A stretch of DNA of 64,000 nucleotides. Source: CAYQQU01 sp964419545 (GTDB taxonomy: Bacteria; Bacteroidota; Bacteroidia; Chitinophagales; Saprospiraceae). Both the position numbers and the translations under genes were made by a program. A model generated the notes under the pieces. It worked only from the letters and a program-made list of their open reading frames with translations, did not search any database and was not told where the DNA came from. The stretch is from positions 90,233-154,232 of the forward strand of contig CAYQQU010000006.1 of the NCBI GenBank assembly GCA_964419545.1. The letters run 5' to 3'. This document shows, in pieces, positions 36,901-46,000 of this stretch; the first letter of the stretch is position 1, and each line of letters starts with the position of its first letter.

Positions 36901-37344
36901 ATCCCCTTCGATATCTCCGGAATTGCAGACGTAAATATCCAGATGGCCGTCGCCGTTGACGTCCGCCATACTCACCCCGGTCGACCAGGCGCGTTGCCCG
37001 GCGACGCCCGCTTCTTCGGTGACGTCCTCGAATTGAAAGTCTCCACGGTTGAGATAAAGTCGGTTAGGACGCATATTGCCGCTGAAATACAGGTCGATCA
37101 GGCCGTCGCCGTTGACATCGCCCAGGGCGATCCCGCCGCCGTTGTAGTAGTTGCGATAGGTGTAAATGTTGAAATCCTTATCGAAGGTGAGATCGTTAGC
37201 GAAATCTACCCCGGTATAACGGGCGGGCATGGCGGTGAAGAGGGTCTCGCCTCCCGCCGGCGCTCCGCGCTCCGGTTGACACCCCCACATAAAACACGCA
37301 ACGAGCATTCCCCCGGAAATAACTTTGGTCAAACGAAGCATCAT
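33979..37344 (-). CDS. UnbV/FG-GAP (VCBS) repeat lipoprotein 2
   Basis: 1121 residues. Lipobox CFMWGC (Cys near residue 22). Layout as in the other two: about eight DxDGDG-type repeats, UnbV domain at about 510-600 (ALGAKITLFVG, VVVEWPDGAVTVLQEV), then five further repeats (DVNGDGREDIFL, DFDGDGDIDLFV, DLEGDGDLDLAV). Much closer to the protein at 37996 than to that at 28048, for example in TGVDFANDL, NIYTYRNYYNGGG, NDFFERDYLYINQQDGTF. Signal, lipidation and Ca2+ repeats place it outside the cytoplasm. Function unknown. Confidence 0.9.
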   Translation of the reverse strand: MMLRLTKVISGGMLVACFMWGCQPERGAPAGGETLFTAMPARYTGVDFANDLTFDKDFNIYTYRNYYNGGGIALGDVNGDGLIDLYFSGNMRPNRLYLNRGDFQFEDVTEEAGVAGQRAWSTGVSMADVNGDGHLDIYVCNSGDIEGDNKQNELFINNGDGVFSEQAEAYGLADRGYSTHAAFFDYDRDGDLDVYLLNNSYQAIGSFNLRKNMRPKRDPVGGDKLYRNDGGRFVDVSAEAGIYGSVIGFGLGVTVGDLNRDGWQDIYVSNDFFERDYLYINQQDGTFRETLEEKMRSISAASMGADMADFNNDGLPDLFVTDMLPEPDARLKTKTTFENWDKYQYNLRNGYYHQFTRNMLQLNNGDGTFSEVGRLANVEATDWSWGALFFDMDNDGRKDIFVANGIFQDLTDQDFLNFIANEETRELVVSREGVNFKKLVEVIPSNPVPNYAFRNEGDLQFTNRADEWGLGEPSFSNGSAYGDLDNDGDLDLVINNVNSPASLFRSEVNRRFPERHYLQFELVGEGDNSQALGAKITLFVGDTSQYLEHMPMRGFQSSMDYRPHFGLGGAEKVDTVVVEWPDGAVTVLQEVAADQTLRVAQAEAGAKLGSNPPLPLAGPVLQDITDEARIEYDHRESFFVDFDRDRLLYHMRSTEGPALAVADVNGDGREDIFLGGAKDQPSALLLQLPGGGFRASNTAVFAADQLTEDVAAAFFDADGDGDLDLYAAAGSNEVPNTSSGLRDRLYFNDGRGGLTRSGQILPAGRFESTGCVAPADFDGDGDIDLFVGARQRPFVYGVPADGYLLANDGAGNFSDVTKTWAPELKKRGLFTSACWFDLEGDGDLDLAVAGEWMPVLIFRNESKQGQNRFTNITEAAGLAGARGWWHCLIAGDFDGDGRTDLLAGNHGLNSRFRATPEHPVVMHVNDFDQNGTVEQIISVFDGQGTYPLVLRHNLVMQLPSLKKQYLKYENFAEQTIEDYFTPEQLSRSVVQKAEWMATSVLYNRGDGVFDLQALPAEAQFAPVYAALAKDVTGDGRIDLLLGGNLYGAKPEVGRYDASYGLLLEGTPGRGFRPLSPLASGLSLEGEVRGFAPIRIAGENAILVARNNQGVRVLRPAPKPVN

Positions 37345-37398
37345 GTCTGCGTTTTGGAACTGATCCGGACTTCCTCCGGACCGGCTCTTAGTAAAAAA

Positions 37399-37968
37399 TT
37401 ACTTTTTGCTCTTCTCCTCCACCGTCAGATCGGTAAAAATGGCTTTCACGTACCGGTCGCTATGGCGGGTAACCCTGATCTGCCGGTTACCGTCGATCTT
37501 GACGAAAACGGAAAGATCTTCTTTCTCCGGGTGTCTGATCTCGACGAAACCTTGGCCGTACCATTCTTCCAGCAGCGCGATCACTTCCTCGATCAGCGCA
37601 TCTGAGAAGAATTCTTTGTTCCAGGGCGCCCAGCCTTGGTATTCAAAAAGCACCGGCATTTCGTAGATGCGGTTTTCGTGAAAATCGGGATAAAAGTTCA
37701 TCCGCGCCGGCGCTTTGAATTCGTCCAGGTTGTATTGCACCGAAGCGTTTTCCGGTCCTTGTTTTACCATCTCCCGGCGATTGAGTTCCCAGCAATGGTC
37801 GTAGAATTCGTCGGCCGGCATTCCGAAGTAAAACCCGAGAAACAGGCTGTCGTTCCGTTCTCCGCTGGCCAGTTCCCGCTCCACCATGCGGCGGTACTCC
37901 GATTTGCGGCAGGCGCCCGCGATCAGGATCAGGAACAGCATCCCCACAGGTAACCAACTGATTTTCAT
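37399..37968 (-). CDS. Small hypothetical lipoprotein of the SusCD/UnbV locus
   Basis: 189 residues with lipobox LIAGAC (Cys20). The mature part is charged, with FGMPADEFYDHCWELNR (about residues 48-64) and a beta-rich second half (MPVLFEYQGWAP, ISVFVKID-like strands). I do not recognise the family. It is sandwiched between two paralogous UnbV lipoprotein genes with gaps of 54 and 27 bp, which argues for a shared transcript and envelope role. Confidence 0.75.
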   Translation of the reverse strand: MKISWLPVGMLFLILIAGACRKSEYRRMVERELASGERNDSLFLGFYFGMPADEFYDHCWELNRREMVKQGPENASVQYNLDEFKAPARMNFYPDFHENRIYEMPVLFEYQGWAPWNKEFFSDALIEEVIALLEEWYGQGFVEIRHPEKEDLSVFVKIDGNRQIRVTRHSDRYVKAIFTDLTVEEKSKK

Positions 37969-37995
37969 AGCGTAAATTTTTTTTGCCGTCTTGCC

Positions 37996-40900
37996 TTATT
38001 TTTTGAATACAAAAACTCCGGGGCTCTGGTTGTTGCGCCCCAGTATCAGTAGATCTTCTCCGGAACGCTCAACGACAGTCATATCCCGCACCTCACCGCG
38101 CAGGAAGAGGCCCGATACGGCCGGCGGCAGCGGCTCGTAACCGCCTTCGGGTGTTCCTCGTAAGACCAGGCCGTAGCTGGCGTCGTGGATGCCGATCTCG
38201 GGTTTGGCGCGGTAAAAGTTACCGCCCAGCACCAGGTCCGGCGTTCCGTCCCGGTCGATATCGCGCACTATGGCGGCGTTTACCGGAGCCAGCTGGGCCT
38301 CATCCGGCAGCGGCGCCGGTTCAAAAAAGCCGTCGCCCCGGTTGCGCAAGACCATTGAAGCCGTCGTTTCCACCTTCAGCATGATCGCGCCGTCCAGCTG
38401 TTCTTCCGTAAAAACGTCCGATAGCGTTTGTTCGCGGTAATTGGCGTATTTCAGGTATTTTTTCTTCAGTGTGGGCAGCTGCATCACCAGGTCGTGGCGC
38501 AGGGCAAGCGGATAAGCTTGGTCGCCTTCGTACACTGTGATGATGTGATCGATGCTGCCGTTGCGGTCGAAGTCGTTGATCACCATGCGCAGCGGCCGTT
38601 CCGGCGAAGCGCGCAATCGGGTGTTCCAGCCGTGATTGCCGGCGACGAGGTCGGTATCGCCGTCGCCGTCCAGGTCGGCGGCTTGCAGGCAACGCCACAG
38701 GCCGCCGGTTTGACCGAGGCCGGCCGCTTCGCCGGCTTCGGTGAGCCGGCCGGCCTCATTGCGGAAATAGCGCAGGGGGCCCCAGTCGCCCGCCACCATC
38801 AGATCGGCGTCGCCGTCGCCGTCGCCGTCGAACCATACGGCTGCGGTCGTCATCCCCAGCTCGGCCAGAGCCGGCGCCTGTTCTTGCGTAACGTCGGTGA
38901 AGCGGCCGGCGCCGTCATTCGCCAGGAGGTATCCCCCGGCCGGGGCGCCATAAAGGAAAGGCCGCAGGCGCGAACCGACGAACAGGTCGAGGTCGCCGTC
39001 GCCGTCGTAATCGGCGGCGGCCACCGCTCCGGTGCTGGTGTAGCGGCCGGCGGGTAAAATTTGTTCTGACCGCCTGAAGCGGCCCCGGCCGTCGTTAAAA
39101 TAAAGGCGGTCTTTCAACCCGGAGGACGTCGCCGGAAACTCGTAACTCCCCCCGGCAACGTAAAGGTCCGGCGCACCGTTGCCGTCCGCGTCAAAAAAGA
39201 TCGCTTTGGTGTCTTCTCCGGCCTGGTCCTCTGCAAAGACGGCGTGCTCACCGGCGCGGAAACTTCCGTCCTGGCCTTGTAGGTATAACGCGCCGGCCTG
39301 GCCTTTCGCGCCGCCGATGTACAGGTCCGCGCGACCGTCGGCGTTGACGTCGGCGACGGCAAGCGGCGGGCCTTCGGCCGAAACCATATGATAGAGCAAT
39401 CGGTCGCGGTCGAAGTCGGAAAATGGATTTTCGCGGTGTACGAAATCGAGGCCCGCCTGGTCTTCCGCCCGCTCCAGCCACTGCCGCCCTGCGGGCGCCT
39501 TGCCGTCCTTCGGCGCGGGCTGCGCGTCGCTTTGTTTCAGTTCCAGCCGCTGGTTGGTCGGCACTTCGGTGAGGTGAGTCAGGCGGCCGTCGGGCCAGCG
39601 CACCTCTACCGTATCCACGCGGGTCAAGGCGCCCAGCCCGAAATGGAGGCGGCGGTCTACGCAAGACTGGAAGCCGCGCATGGGCGCCAGCTCCTGATAA
39701 TACGTCCGGCCGTCGTGCCGAATCGTAACCTGCGCGCCGAGGGCGAAGGTGTTGGGCGCTTCGCCGCGCAGGTCAAAAGTCAGGAAGCGGTTCTCTTCAA
39801 CACGGCTTTCGTTGCGGAACAGGAAAGGCGGCATATTGGTATTGTTGATCACCAGGTCGAGGTCGCCGTCGTTATCGAGGTCGCCGTAAGCCGAGCCGTT
39901 GGAAAAACTAGGTTGATCCAGCCCCCAGTCCCTGGCTTTATTTTCGAAGTGAAAGCCTCCCTGGTTGGCGAAGGCGTAATTGGGAAGGGGCTGGGAAGGG
40001 ATGGCGTCGATCATCTCTTTGATCACCGCATTTTTGCGGGAGAGAATCGCGCGCACGGTGGCGGGGTCGGAATAAAAATTAATGTAGTCCTGGTCGGTAA
40101 GGTCTTTGTAGATGCCGTTGGCGACGAAGATGTCTTTGCGCCCGTCGTTGTCCAGGTCGGCGATCAGCGCGCCCCAGCTCCAATCGGTGGCGTAAACGCC
40201 GGCGAAGCGGCCGACCTCGCTGAAAGCCACCCGGTCAGCGCCGGGTACGGGCCCCAGGTTGCGTTGCAGCACATTGCGGGTAAATTGCCGGAAATAGCCG
40301 TATTGGAGGTTGAGCTGATATTTGTCCCAGTTTTCGAAATGGGTTTTGGTTTTCAGTCGGGCGTCCTGCTCCGGGAGCATATCGGTCACGAAAATCTCCG
40401 GATAGCCGTCGTTGTTGAGATCGGCCATATCGGCGCCCATGGAGCTGAGGCTGATCTCGCGCAGGTGGTATTCCAGTTCTTCGCGGAAGGCGCCGTTCTG
40501 CTGATTGATGTAGAGGTAGTCTTTTTCGAAAAAATCGTTGGACACGTAAATGTCCTGCCAGCCGTCGCGGTTCACGTCGCCGATGGTAACGCCCAGCCCG
40601 AACCCGATGGCGCTGCTGTAGATGCCGGCCGTCTGGCTGACGTCGGTGAAGCGGCCGCCGTCGTTGCGGTAGAGCTTATTGCCGCCTTCCGGGTCGGGTA
40701 TTTCCCGCTGCCCTTCGCGCAGATCGTATCCGCCCACGGGCCGGATGGAATTATTGAGCAGGTAGCAATCCAGGTCGTTGTCTTTGTCGTAATCGAAAAA
40801 GACGGCATGTGTGGACAACCCCAGGTCGTCGACGCCGTATTCCGCGGCGCGCTCGGTGAATCGGACGCCCGTCAGGCCGCCTGCTACTTCAAAAGAGGCT

Positions 40901-41364
40901 CCGTCATTGATGAACAATTCATTGTGGCGGTTCTCCCCCTCGGGGCTCCCCGACTTGCAGACGTAGATATCCAGCCAGCCGTCGCCGTTGACGTCGGCGA
41001 AGCTGACGCCGGAAGACCACACGCCTTCCGAAGCGACGCCGGCCGCTTCGGTGATATCGACGAACTGAAAATTCCCTTTGTTCAGATACAGCCGGTTGGG
41101 CGCCATATTGCCGCAAAAGAACAGGTCGACCAAGCCGTCGTTATTGACGTCGCCCAGGCCTACGCCGCCGCCGTTGTAGAAGTTGCGATAGGTATAGACG
41201 TTGAATGCTTCGTCGTATTCCAGTTGATTGACGAAGTCGATACCGGAATAATCGGCGGGGATGGCCGTGAAAAGGGTTTCTCCTGCCTGCGGTGGCGTCT
41301 CCACGGTCTCCTGGCGTTGGCAGGCGAACAAGAACAGTACAGCACCGAAAATTAACCGTCGCAT
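37996..41364 (-). CDS. UnbV/FG-GAP (VCBS) repeat lipoprotein 3
   Basis: 1122 residues. Lipobox VLFLFAC (Cys near residue 15). Same order of domains as its paralogue at 33979: N-terminal propeller repeats (DVNNDGLVDLFF, DVNGDGWLDIYV, DLNNDGYPEIFV), UnbV at about 525-610 (ALGAQVTIRHDG, VEVRWPDGRLTHLTEV), second propeller (DVNADGRADLYI, DADGNGAPDLYV, DLDGDGDTDLVA). Long stretches are near-identical with paralogue 2, for example NDFFEKDYLYINQQNG. First gene after SusD; a stem-loop separates it from SusD. Confidence 0.9.
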   Translation of the reverse strand: MRRLIFGAVLFLFACQRQETVETPPQAGETLFTAIPADYSGIDFVNQLEYDEAFNVYTYRNFYNGGGVGLGDVNNDGLVDLFFCGNMAPNRLYLNKGNFQFVDITEAAGVASEGVWSSGVSFADVNGDGWLDIYVCKSGSPEGENRHNELFINDGASFEVAGGLTGVRFTERAAEYGVDDLGLSTHAVFFDYDKDNDLDCYLLNNSIRPVGGYDLREGQREIPDPEGGNKLYRNDGGRFTDVSQTAGIYSSAIGFGLGVTIGDVNRDGWQDIYVSNDFFEKDYLYINQQNGAFREELEYHLREISLSSMGADMADLNNDGYPEIFVTDMLPEQDARLKTKTHFENWDKYQLNLQYGYFRQFTRNVLQRNLGPVPGADRVAFSEVGRFAGVYATDWSWGALIADLDNDGRKDIFVANGIYKDLTDQDYINFYSDPATVRAILSRKNAVIKEMIDAIPSQPLPNYAFANQGGFHFENKARDWGLDQPSFSNGSAYGDLDNDGDLDLVINNTNMPPFLFRNESRVEENRFLTFDLRGEAPNTFALGAQVTIRHDGRTYYQELAPMRGFQSCVDRRLHFGLGALTRVDTVEVRWPDGRLTHLTEVPTNQRLELKQSDAQPAPKDGKAPAGRQWLERAEDQAGLDFVHRENPFSDFDRDRLLYHMVSAEGPPLAVADVNADGRADLYIGGAKGQAGALYLQGQDGSFRAGEHAVFAEDQAGEDTKAIFFDADGNGAPDLYVAGGSYEFPATSSGLKDRLYFNDGRGRFRRSEQILPAGRYTSTGAVAAADYDGDGDLDLFVGSRLRPFLYGAPAGGYLLANDGAGRFTDVTQEQAPALAELGMTTAAVWFDGDGDGDADLMVAGDWGPLRYFRNEAGRLTEAGEAAGLGQTGGLWRCLQAADLDGDGDTDLVAGNHGWNTRLRASPERPLRMVINDFDRNGSIDHIITVYEGDQAYPLALRHDLVMQLPTLKKKYLKYANYREQTLSDVFTEEQLDGAIMLKVETTASMVLRNRGDGFFEPAPLPDEAQLAPVNAAIVRDIDRDGTPDLVLGGNFYRAKPEIGIHDASYGLVLRGTPEGGYEPLPPAVSGLFLRGEVRDMTVVERSGEDLLILGRNNQSPGVFVFKK

Positions 41365-41395
41365 GGCAAAAGGATAAAAAGGGTGGAATAAAACA

Positions 41396-41432
41396 AGAAA
41401 GCAAGCAATCCGAAGTAGATCACTTGCTTTCT
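41396..41432 (-). promoter_or_regulatory. Intercistronic stem-loop between SusD and UnbV lipoprotein 3
   Basis: Perfect 10-bp inverted repeat AGAAAGCAAG (41396-41405) / CTTGCTTTCT (41423-41432) with a 17-base loop. Read leftwards it is followed by TGTTTTATT, a weak T-tract. It could be a partial terminator or an RNA-stabilising structure that keeps SusCD transcript above that of downstream genes. Confidence 0.5.
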
Positions 41433-41480
41433 CAGGGTCCTCAGCTCAACCGGGCAACGGTCGAGCACCGATGACCGTTA

Positions 41481-43055
41481 TTAGTAACCCGGGTTCTGAA
41501 CCAGATTCGGGTTCGAGTTGATCTGCTGTTGCGGAATGGGGAAGATCTCCTTTTCCGGCTCGGAATTGCCTTTTTCCCACCAGGGTTCGCCGTAGACTTC
41601 GAAGCGGATCAGGTCCTGACGGCGCCAGCCTTCAAAGAACATCTCACGACCGCGCTCGGCCAGTAGATTCTCCAGCGTCAGCTCAGCTGCCGTCCAGGCC
41701 GGGATACCGGCGCGTTCGCGGATCATGTTGACCAGCATCAGCGCATCGCCGAGGTCTTTGTTTTCGCGAACCAGGATTTCCGACTTCATCAGCAGGATAT
41801 CTGCGTAGCGCAGGATCGGGAAGTCGGTATTGTTATCCGGGGTTGCGCCCAGTTCGAATTCGTACTTGCCGATACGCGCACCGGCCTGGCGCAGGGCGCC
41901 CGGTTCCAGCTCGTTGATCTCCGGCGTAAAGGTCAGCGGCTCGCCATCGGGATCTCCCGGTTCGGCAGAAGAATCGATCAGACGGGTGGTGCCGTCGGAA
42001 GCGAACTGCGGACCGGCGAAGAAGTTACCGCGGGCCTGCTGGTTGCCGGGTATCCCTCTACGGCGATCGTCATCGTCGTACGACTCGTAGAATTCCTGCA
42101 GGGTGCAGTAACCGTTCCAGGGCTGCTGCTGCAGGTCGAAAGTGGCCTGGCTGGCGTAGTGCAGCGTCATCTGGGAAAGGTTAAAGCCCGTCGCCTGGTT
42201 CTGATCGTAAGGAATGACGAAGATGTTCTCGTTCGAAACGGGGTTGTCTACGTTGAAGTTCGTGAAGTAGTCAGACTCCAGCGAGTAGAGGCCCGAGTCG
42301 ATGATCTCGTCACAAGCGGCCAGCGCCTGGTCCCAGCGAGCGGTTCCCGTATAAATCTCCGCATTGAGGTACAGCTTAGCCTGAAGCGCACGACCGGCCC
42401 AGTAGTTGAAGCGAGCGTAGGTCGAACCGTCCTTGCTGCGGGAGAGATTCGGGACTGCTTCGTTCAGTTCTGATTCGACAAATTCAAAAACCTGGGTGCG
42501 CGGTACGGTCGGCGGGTTCGGATCAGCGTCGGCAAAGCTCGTTACGATCGGCACATTGCCGTAGCCGTCCATCAGCCAGAAGTAGTAAAGCGCACGCAGT
42601 ACGCGCACTTCCGAGATGAAAGCGGCGGCATCCGCCTCGTTAACAGAACCTTCAGCTACGAGATTTTCAAACAGGTCGATCACGCGGTTGCAATCGTTGA
42701 CCCCGCCGTAGAGGGCGGTCCAACCATTGTTGATGGCTTCTTCGTTGGGATTCAGCGTATGGCGATGCACCCGCAGCCAGACCCCGCCGTCGAACCAGTC
42801 GGTGCCCCGCTGAGGGATACAAGCCTCGTCGGAGGATATCTCTTGCAGCGAGAAGAAGCTGTTGTGATTCATGAAGAAATAGAGGCTGGTGTAAGTAGCA
42901 CCCAGCGCAGAGATAAATTGCTGTTCGGTCGTCGGGAAGTTTTCCGAGGTCAGGTCACTGAAGACCTCCTCTTCAAGATCCGTACAAGACTGGCCGAACG
43001 GCAATAGGAAAGCCAAGAGTAGGAGCGCTTTCCCAAAGAGTTTGCTATCAGTCAT
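41481..43055 (-). CDS. SusD/RagB-family outer-membrane lipoprotein
   Basis: 524 residues, lipobox PFGQSC (Cys24). N-terminal SusD-like region (SENFPTTEQQFISALGATYTSLY is typical), TPR-like helices with EVRVLRALYYFWLMDGYGNVPIV, and a C-terminal RagB/SusD domain (ADILLMKSEILVREN, ERGREMFFEGWRRQDLIRF, PIPQQQINSNPNLVQNPGY). It forms the lid over the SusC channel and captures the ligand at the cell surface. It starts 36 bp after the susC-like gene ends. The ligand is unknown, as no hydrolase is in the locus. Confidence 0.94.
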   Translation of the reverse strand: MTDSKLFGKALLLLAFLLPFGQSCTDLEEEVFSDLTSENFPTTEQQFISALGATYTSLYFFMNHNSFFSLQEISSDEACIPQRGTDWFDGGVWLRVHRHTLNPNEEAINNGWTALYGGVNDCNRVIDLFENLVAEGSVNEADAAAFISEVRVLRALYYFWLMDGYGNVPIVTSFADADPNPPTVPRTQVFEFVESELNEAVPNLSRSKDGSTYARFNYWAGRALQAKLYLNAEIYTGTARWDQALAACDEIIDSGLYSLESDYFTNFNVDNPVSNENIFVIPYDQNQATGFNLSQMTLHYASQATFDLQQQPWNGYCTLQEFYESYDDDDRRRGIPGNQQARGNFFAGPQFASDGTTRLIDSSAEPGDPDGEPLTFTPEINELEPGALRQAGARIGKYEFELGATPDNNTDFPILRYADILLMKSEILVRENKDLGDALMLVNMIRERAGIPAWTAAELTLENLLAERGREMFFEGWRRQDLIRFEVYGEPWWEKGNSEPEKEIFPIPQQQINSNPNLVQNPGY

Positions 43056-43091
43056 AATGCACTAAATTATTAAACGGTTAGGTGAAGAGAA

Positions 43092-46000
43092 TTAAAACCC
43101 AATATTGGCGCCGAAGGTAATGGAAAGCGTATTGAAATACGTATTCCGGCGATCCAGACCCGGTGCTAAAGGACTCGGATTGAACTGGCGGCTCGGTGCG
43201 CCGCCGTTGTCCGAGTTGCCCGGGTCAGCGTAACGTACGCTGGGATCTACCCCGGTATAATCGGTGATCCAGAACAGGTTCCGGCCGGTGAGATACAAGC
43301 GCAATTTGCGGAAAGTACTGCTTTCCGGCAAATTAAAGGTGTATCCCAGGGTCGCGTTGTCCAGTACCACAAACGAAGCATCTTCTACATGTAAACTCGA
43401 AAACTGGGGATCTGCTGTCAGATTCTCGTCAAAAAACTCGGTAATGACCAGGTTTTCGATGGCGCGCGTTTCCGTCGTACCCAGCGTTTCGTAGAAAGCG
43501 CGGTACATATTAGCCAGGTCGTGGCCGAAATCGCCCCGCAGGAAGAAGTTGAAGTCAAAGTTTTTGTAACGGAAGCCTGCACTGAAACCCAGCGAGAAAT
43601 CGGGCAGGCCGTTGCCGATCACCTGTGCGTCTTCCTCATCGGCGATTCCGTCGCCGTTAGCATCGGTCGTACCGTCACCGTTCAGGTCGCGGAAGATGAA
43701 TTCGCCGTCTTCGTCAACCCCCTCGTAAACCGGCCCCCAGATCTGACCCAGCTCCTCACCTGCAATAACGGCGATGGTCGGGTCGTTGTTCAGACCCGGT
43801 GCGCCCGGCGAAGTGGCAAAGTCGAAGAAGATCGACTGGCCGCCGGTGAAGAAGGTGAACTGAGCGTCATCAACATCTTCCAGCGTATCGAGCTTGGTGT
43901 TGAAGGTACTGAAGACCAGGCGCGGCTCAAAGGAGAAGTCGCCCGTCTGGTTAGTGAAGTTGTAGCCGAGGCTCAGCTCCACGCCCTGGTTTTCGAGGAT
44001 AACGTCATCCAGGTTCGCCCAGGTGCGGTCGGCGAGGTTCGGCGGTACGGGCACCGGAACTTCGAAGATCAGGTCGCGCGTACGGCGGTAGTAATAGTCG
44101 AAAGTACCGGTGAGCTTGTAGTCGAACAAGGCAAAGTCCAGACCGACATCGAATTCGCCTTTCGTCTCCCAGCGCAGGTCGGGGTTGGCGTTGCGGCTGG
44201 GGCCGAAAGCCGGTACGAAATCGCCGTTGAAGAAGAAGGCGCCCTGTTGAGAGAACTGCAGGATCGACAGGTAGCTGCTCGGCGGCAGGGCGCCGGTTTC
44301 GCCGTAGCCGACGCGCAGTTTCAGGTTGTCCACTGCGGGAATATCGACCAGGTTGCTGATGGTCACCCCGGCGCTGGCGCCGAAGAAGTTACCCCATTTG
44401 TTTTCCGCGCCGAAACGCGAGGAACCTTCGCGACGGTAGGTGCCGCTGAGGAAGTAAGTATCGTCGATGTTGAAGTTCACACGCCCGAAGAAGGCGATCA
44501 CGCGGTACATGTCCTGGAAGCTGTTGATCGTCGTCAGGCCGTTGGGACGGTCCTGCGAGAAAGACAGGTTGTTGTAGGTCGTTTCGTTGGCGATGAAATC
44601 ACCGGTGATGACCTGGAAGTTTTGGGTATTGAACTCCTGGAAAGAGTAACCGCCGATGACGTCGAGATTGAGCCGGCCGAAGTCGCGGTTGAAGTTCAGC
44701 GTACCCTCAAACAACTGAGTGGTGCGGTCTTCAGTGAAGCGCTCGGCGAGGCCGTTGCGGTTAAAACCGCGCCAGAAAGCATCGGAATCGTAATAGATGC
44801 CGTTCAGGTCGCTCTCGCGCTGTTGCGAGTAGGAAAGCGAACCGGTGAAGCCGTCGAAGAATTCGTAGTCGGCGCGGCCGCTGACCAGGATGTCTTTATT
44901 TTCCCCTTCGTTGATGCTTTGTTCCTGGATTGCGAGCGGGTTAAAGAAGTCGAAGTTCTCCGACTGATAGTAACCGCCGTACTTATCGATGAGCGGGTCG
45001 GTGGTGTTGTCCGGGAAGCGGGGCGGCGCCGTCGGGTTGTAAGTGGTGGCGTAACGGAACACTTCGTTGAAGCCGAAGTTGGACTCGCGCTCGGTAATGG
45101 AGAGATTGGCCTGCAGGGTCAGGCGGTCGTTCAGTGCTTTCTGCGTAAGGTTAAGACGGCCATTCAGCTGCAGGAAGCCGCTTTCCTTGTTGATCCCGCG
45201 CACATCGCGCACGTTCAGCGCGGCGCGGTAAGAGGTGCCGCCGAAGCCGCCGGAGAGCGACAGGTTGTGCACCTGGGTAAAGCCGGTGCGGGTCACTTCT
45301 TCGAGCCAATCGGTATTGGCGCCTTCATCGACGCTTTCCGGGCGATACCGGCGGAACTCCTCGGGCGAGGCCGAAGCGACTTCGCGCGAGATGAACTCCG
45401 CAGTGGCAAAACCGTTGTAATCGACAGTGGTGCGGCCCTGGGTGCCCTGCTTGGTCGTGATCAGGATCACGCCCGAAGAAGCGCGGCTGCCGTAGATAGC
45501 GGCGGCGGAGCCGTCTTTGAGGACATCGATCGAGGCGATGTCGTTGGGGTCAACCGTCTGCAAAGAAGCGCCGATCACCCCGTCGATCACGATCAGCGGC
45601 TGCGTATTGGCGCCGAAAGTGGAGAGGCCGCGCAGGCGGATGGTGGGTTCGCTGTTCGGGTCGCCGCCCGGATTGGCGATGGAAAGACCGGCTACCTTAC
45701 CCTGGATAAGCGTCGCCGGGTCGTTGACGTTACCGGCGTTAAAGTCTTCCGCTTTTACACTGGTCACGGCGCTGGTCACCTCTTTTTGTTTTTGCGTACC
45801 ATAACCCACGACCACGACTTCCTCCAGCACTTCACCGGCGGACAGCTGAACGTCGATAACGTCCGATGTGCCGATGGGAACGCGCTGGGAAGCGTAGCCT
45901 GTATAGGAAAATTCCAGCTCGGCAGCGTCTTCCGAAACATTCAGGGAATACGTCCCGTCAAAATCGGTGATCGTACCGGTACTGGTGCCAACGACGAGGA

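Noticed and set aside
34021..37605. Very long open frame (1194 codons) on the + strand
   Set aside because: It is antisense to UnbV lipoprotein 2. The Asp/Gly-rich calcium repeats on the minus strand remove stops from the opposite strand; the product has no recognisable motif. Similar antisense frames at 39388-41355, 43521-46118, 8615-10564 and 21516-23471 were rejected on the same ground.
28700..41200. Many near-identical GTCGCCGTCGCC-type units resembling a CRISPR or satellite
   Set aside because: They are the reverse-complement codons for the D-G-D-G-D calcium motifs of the FG-GAP repeats, unevenly spaced and in frame; no leader, spacers or cas genes.
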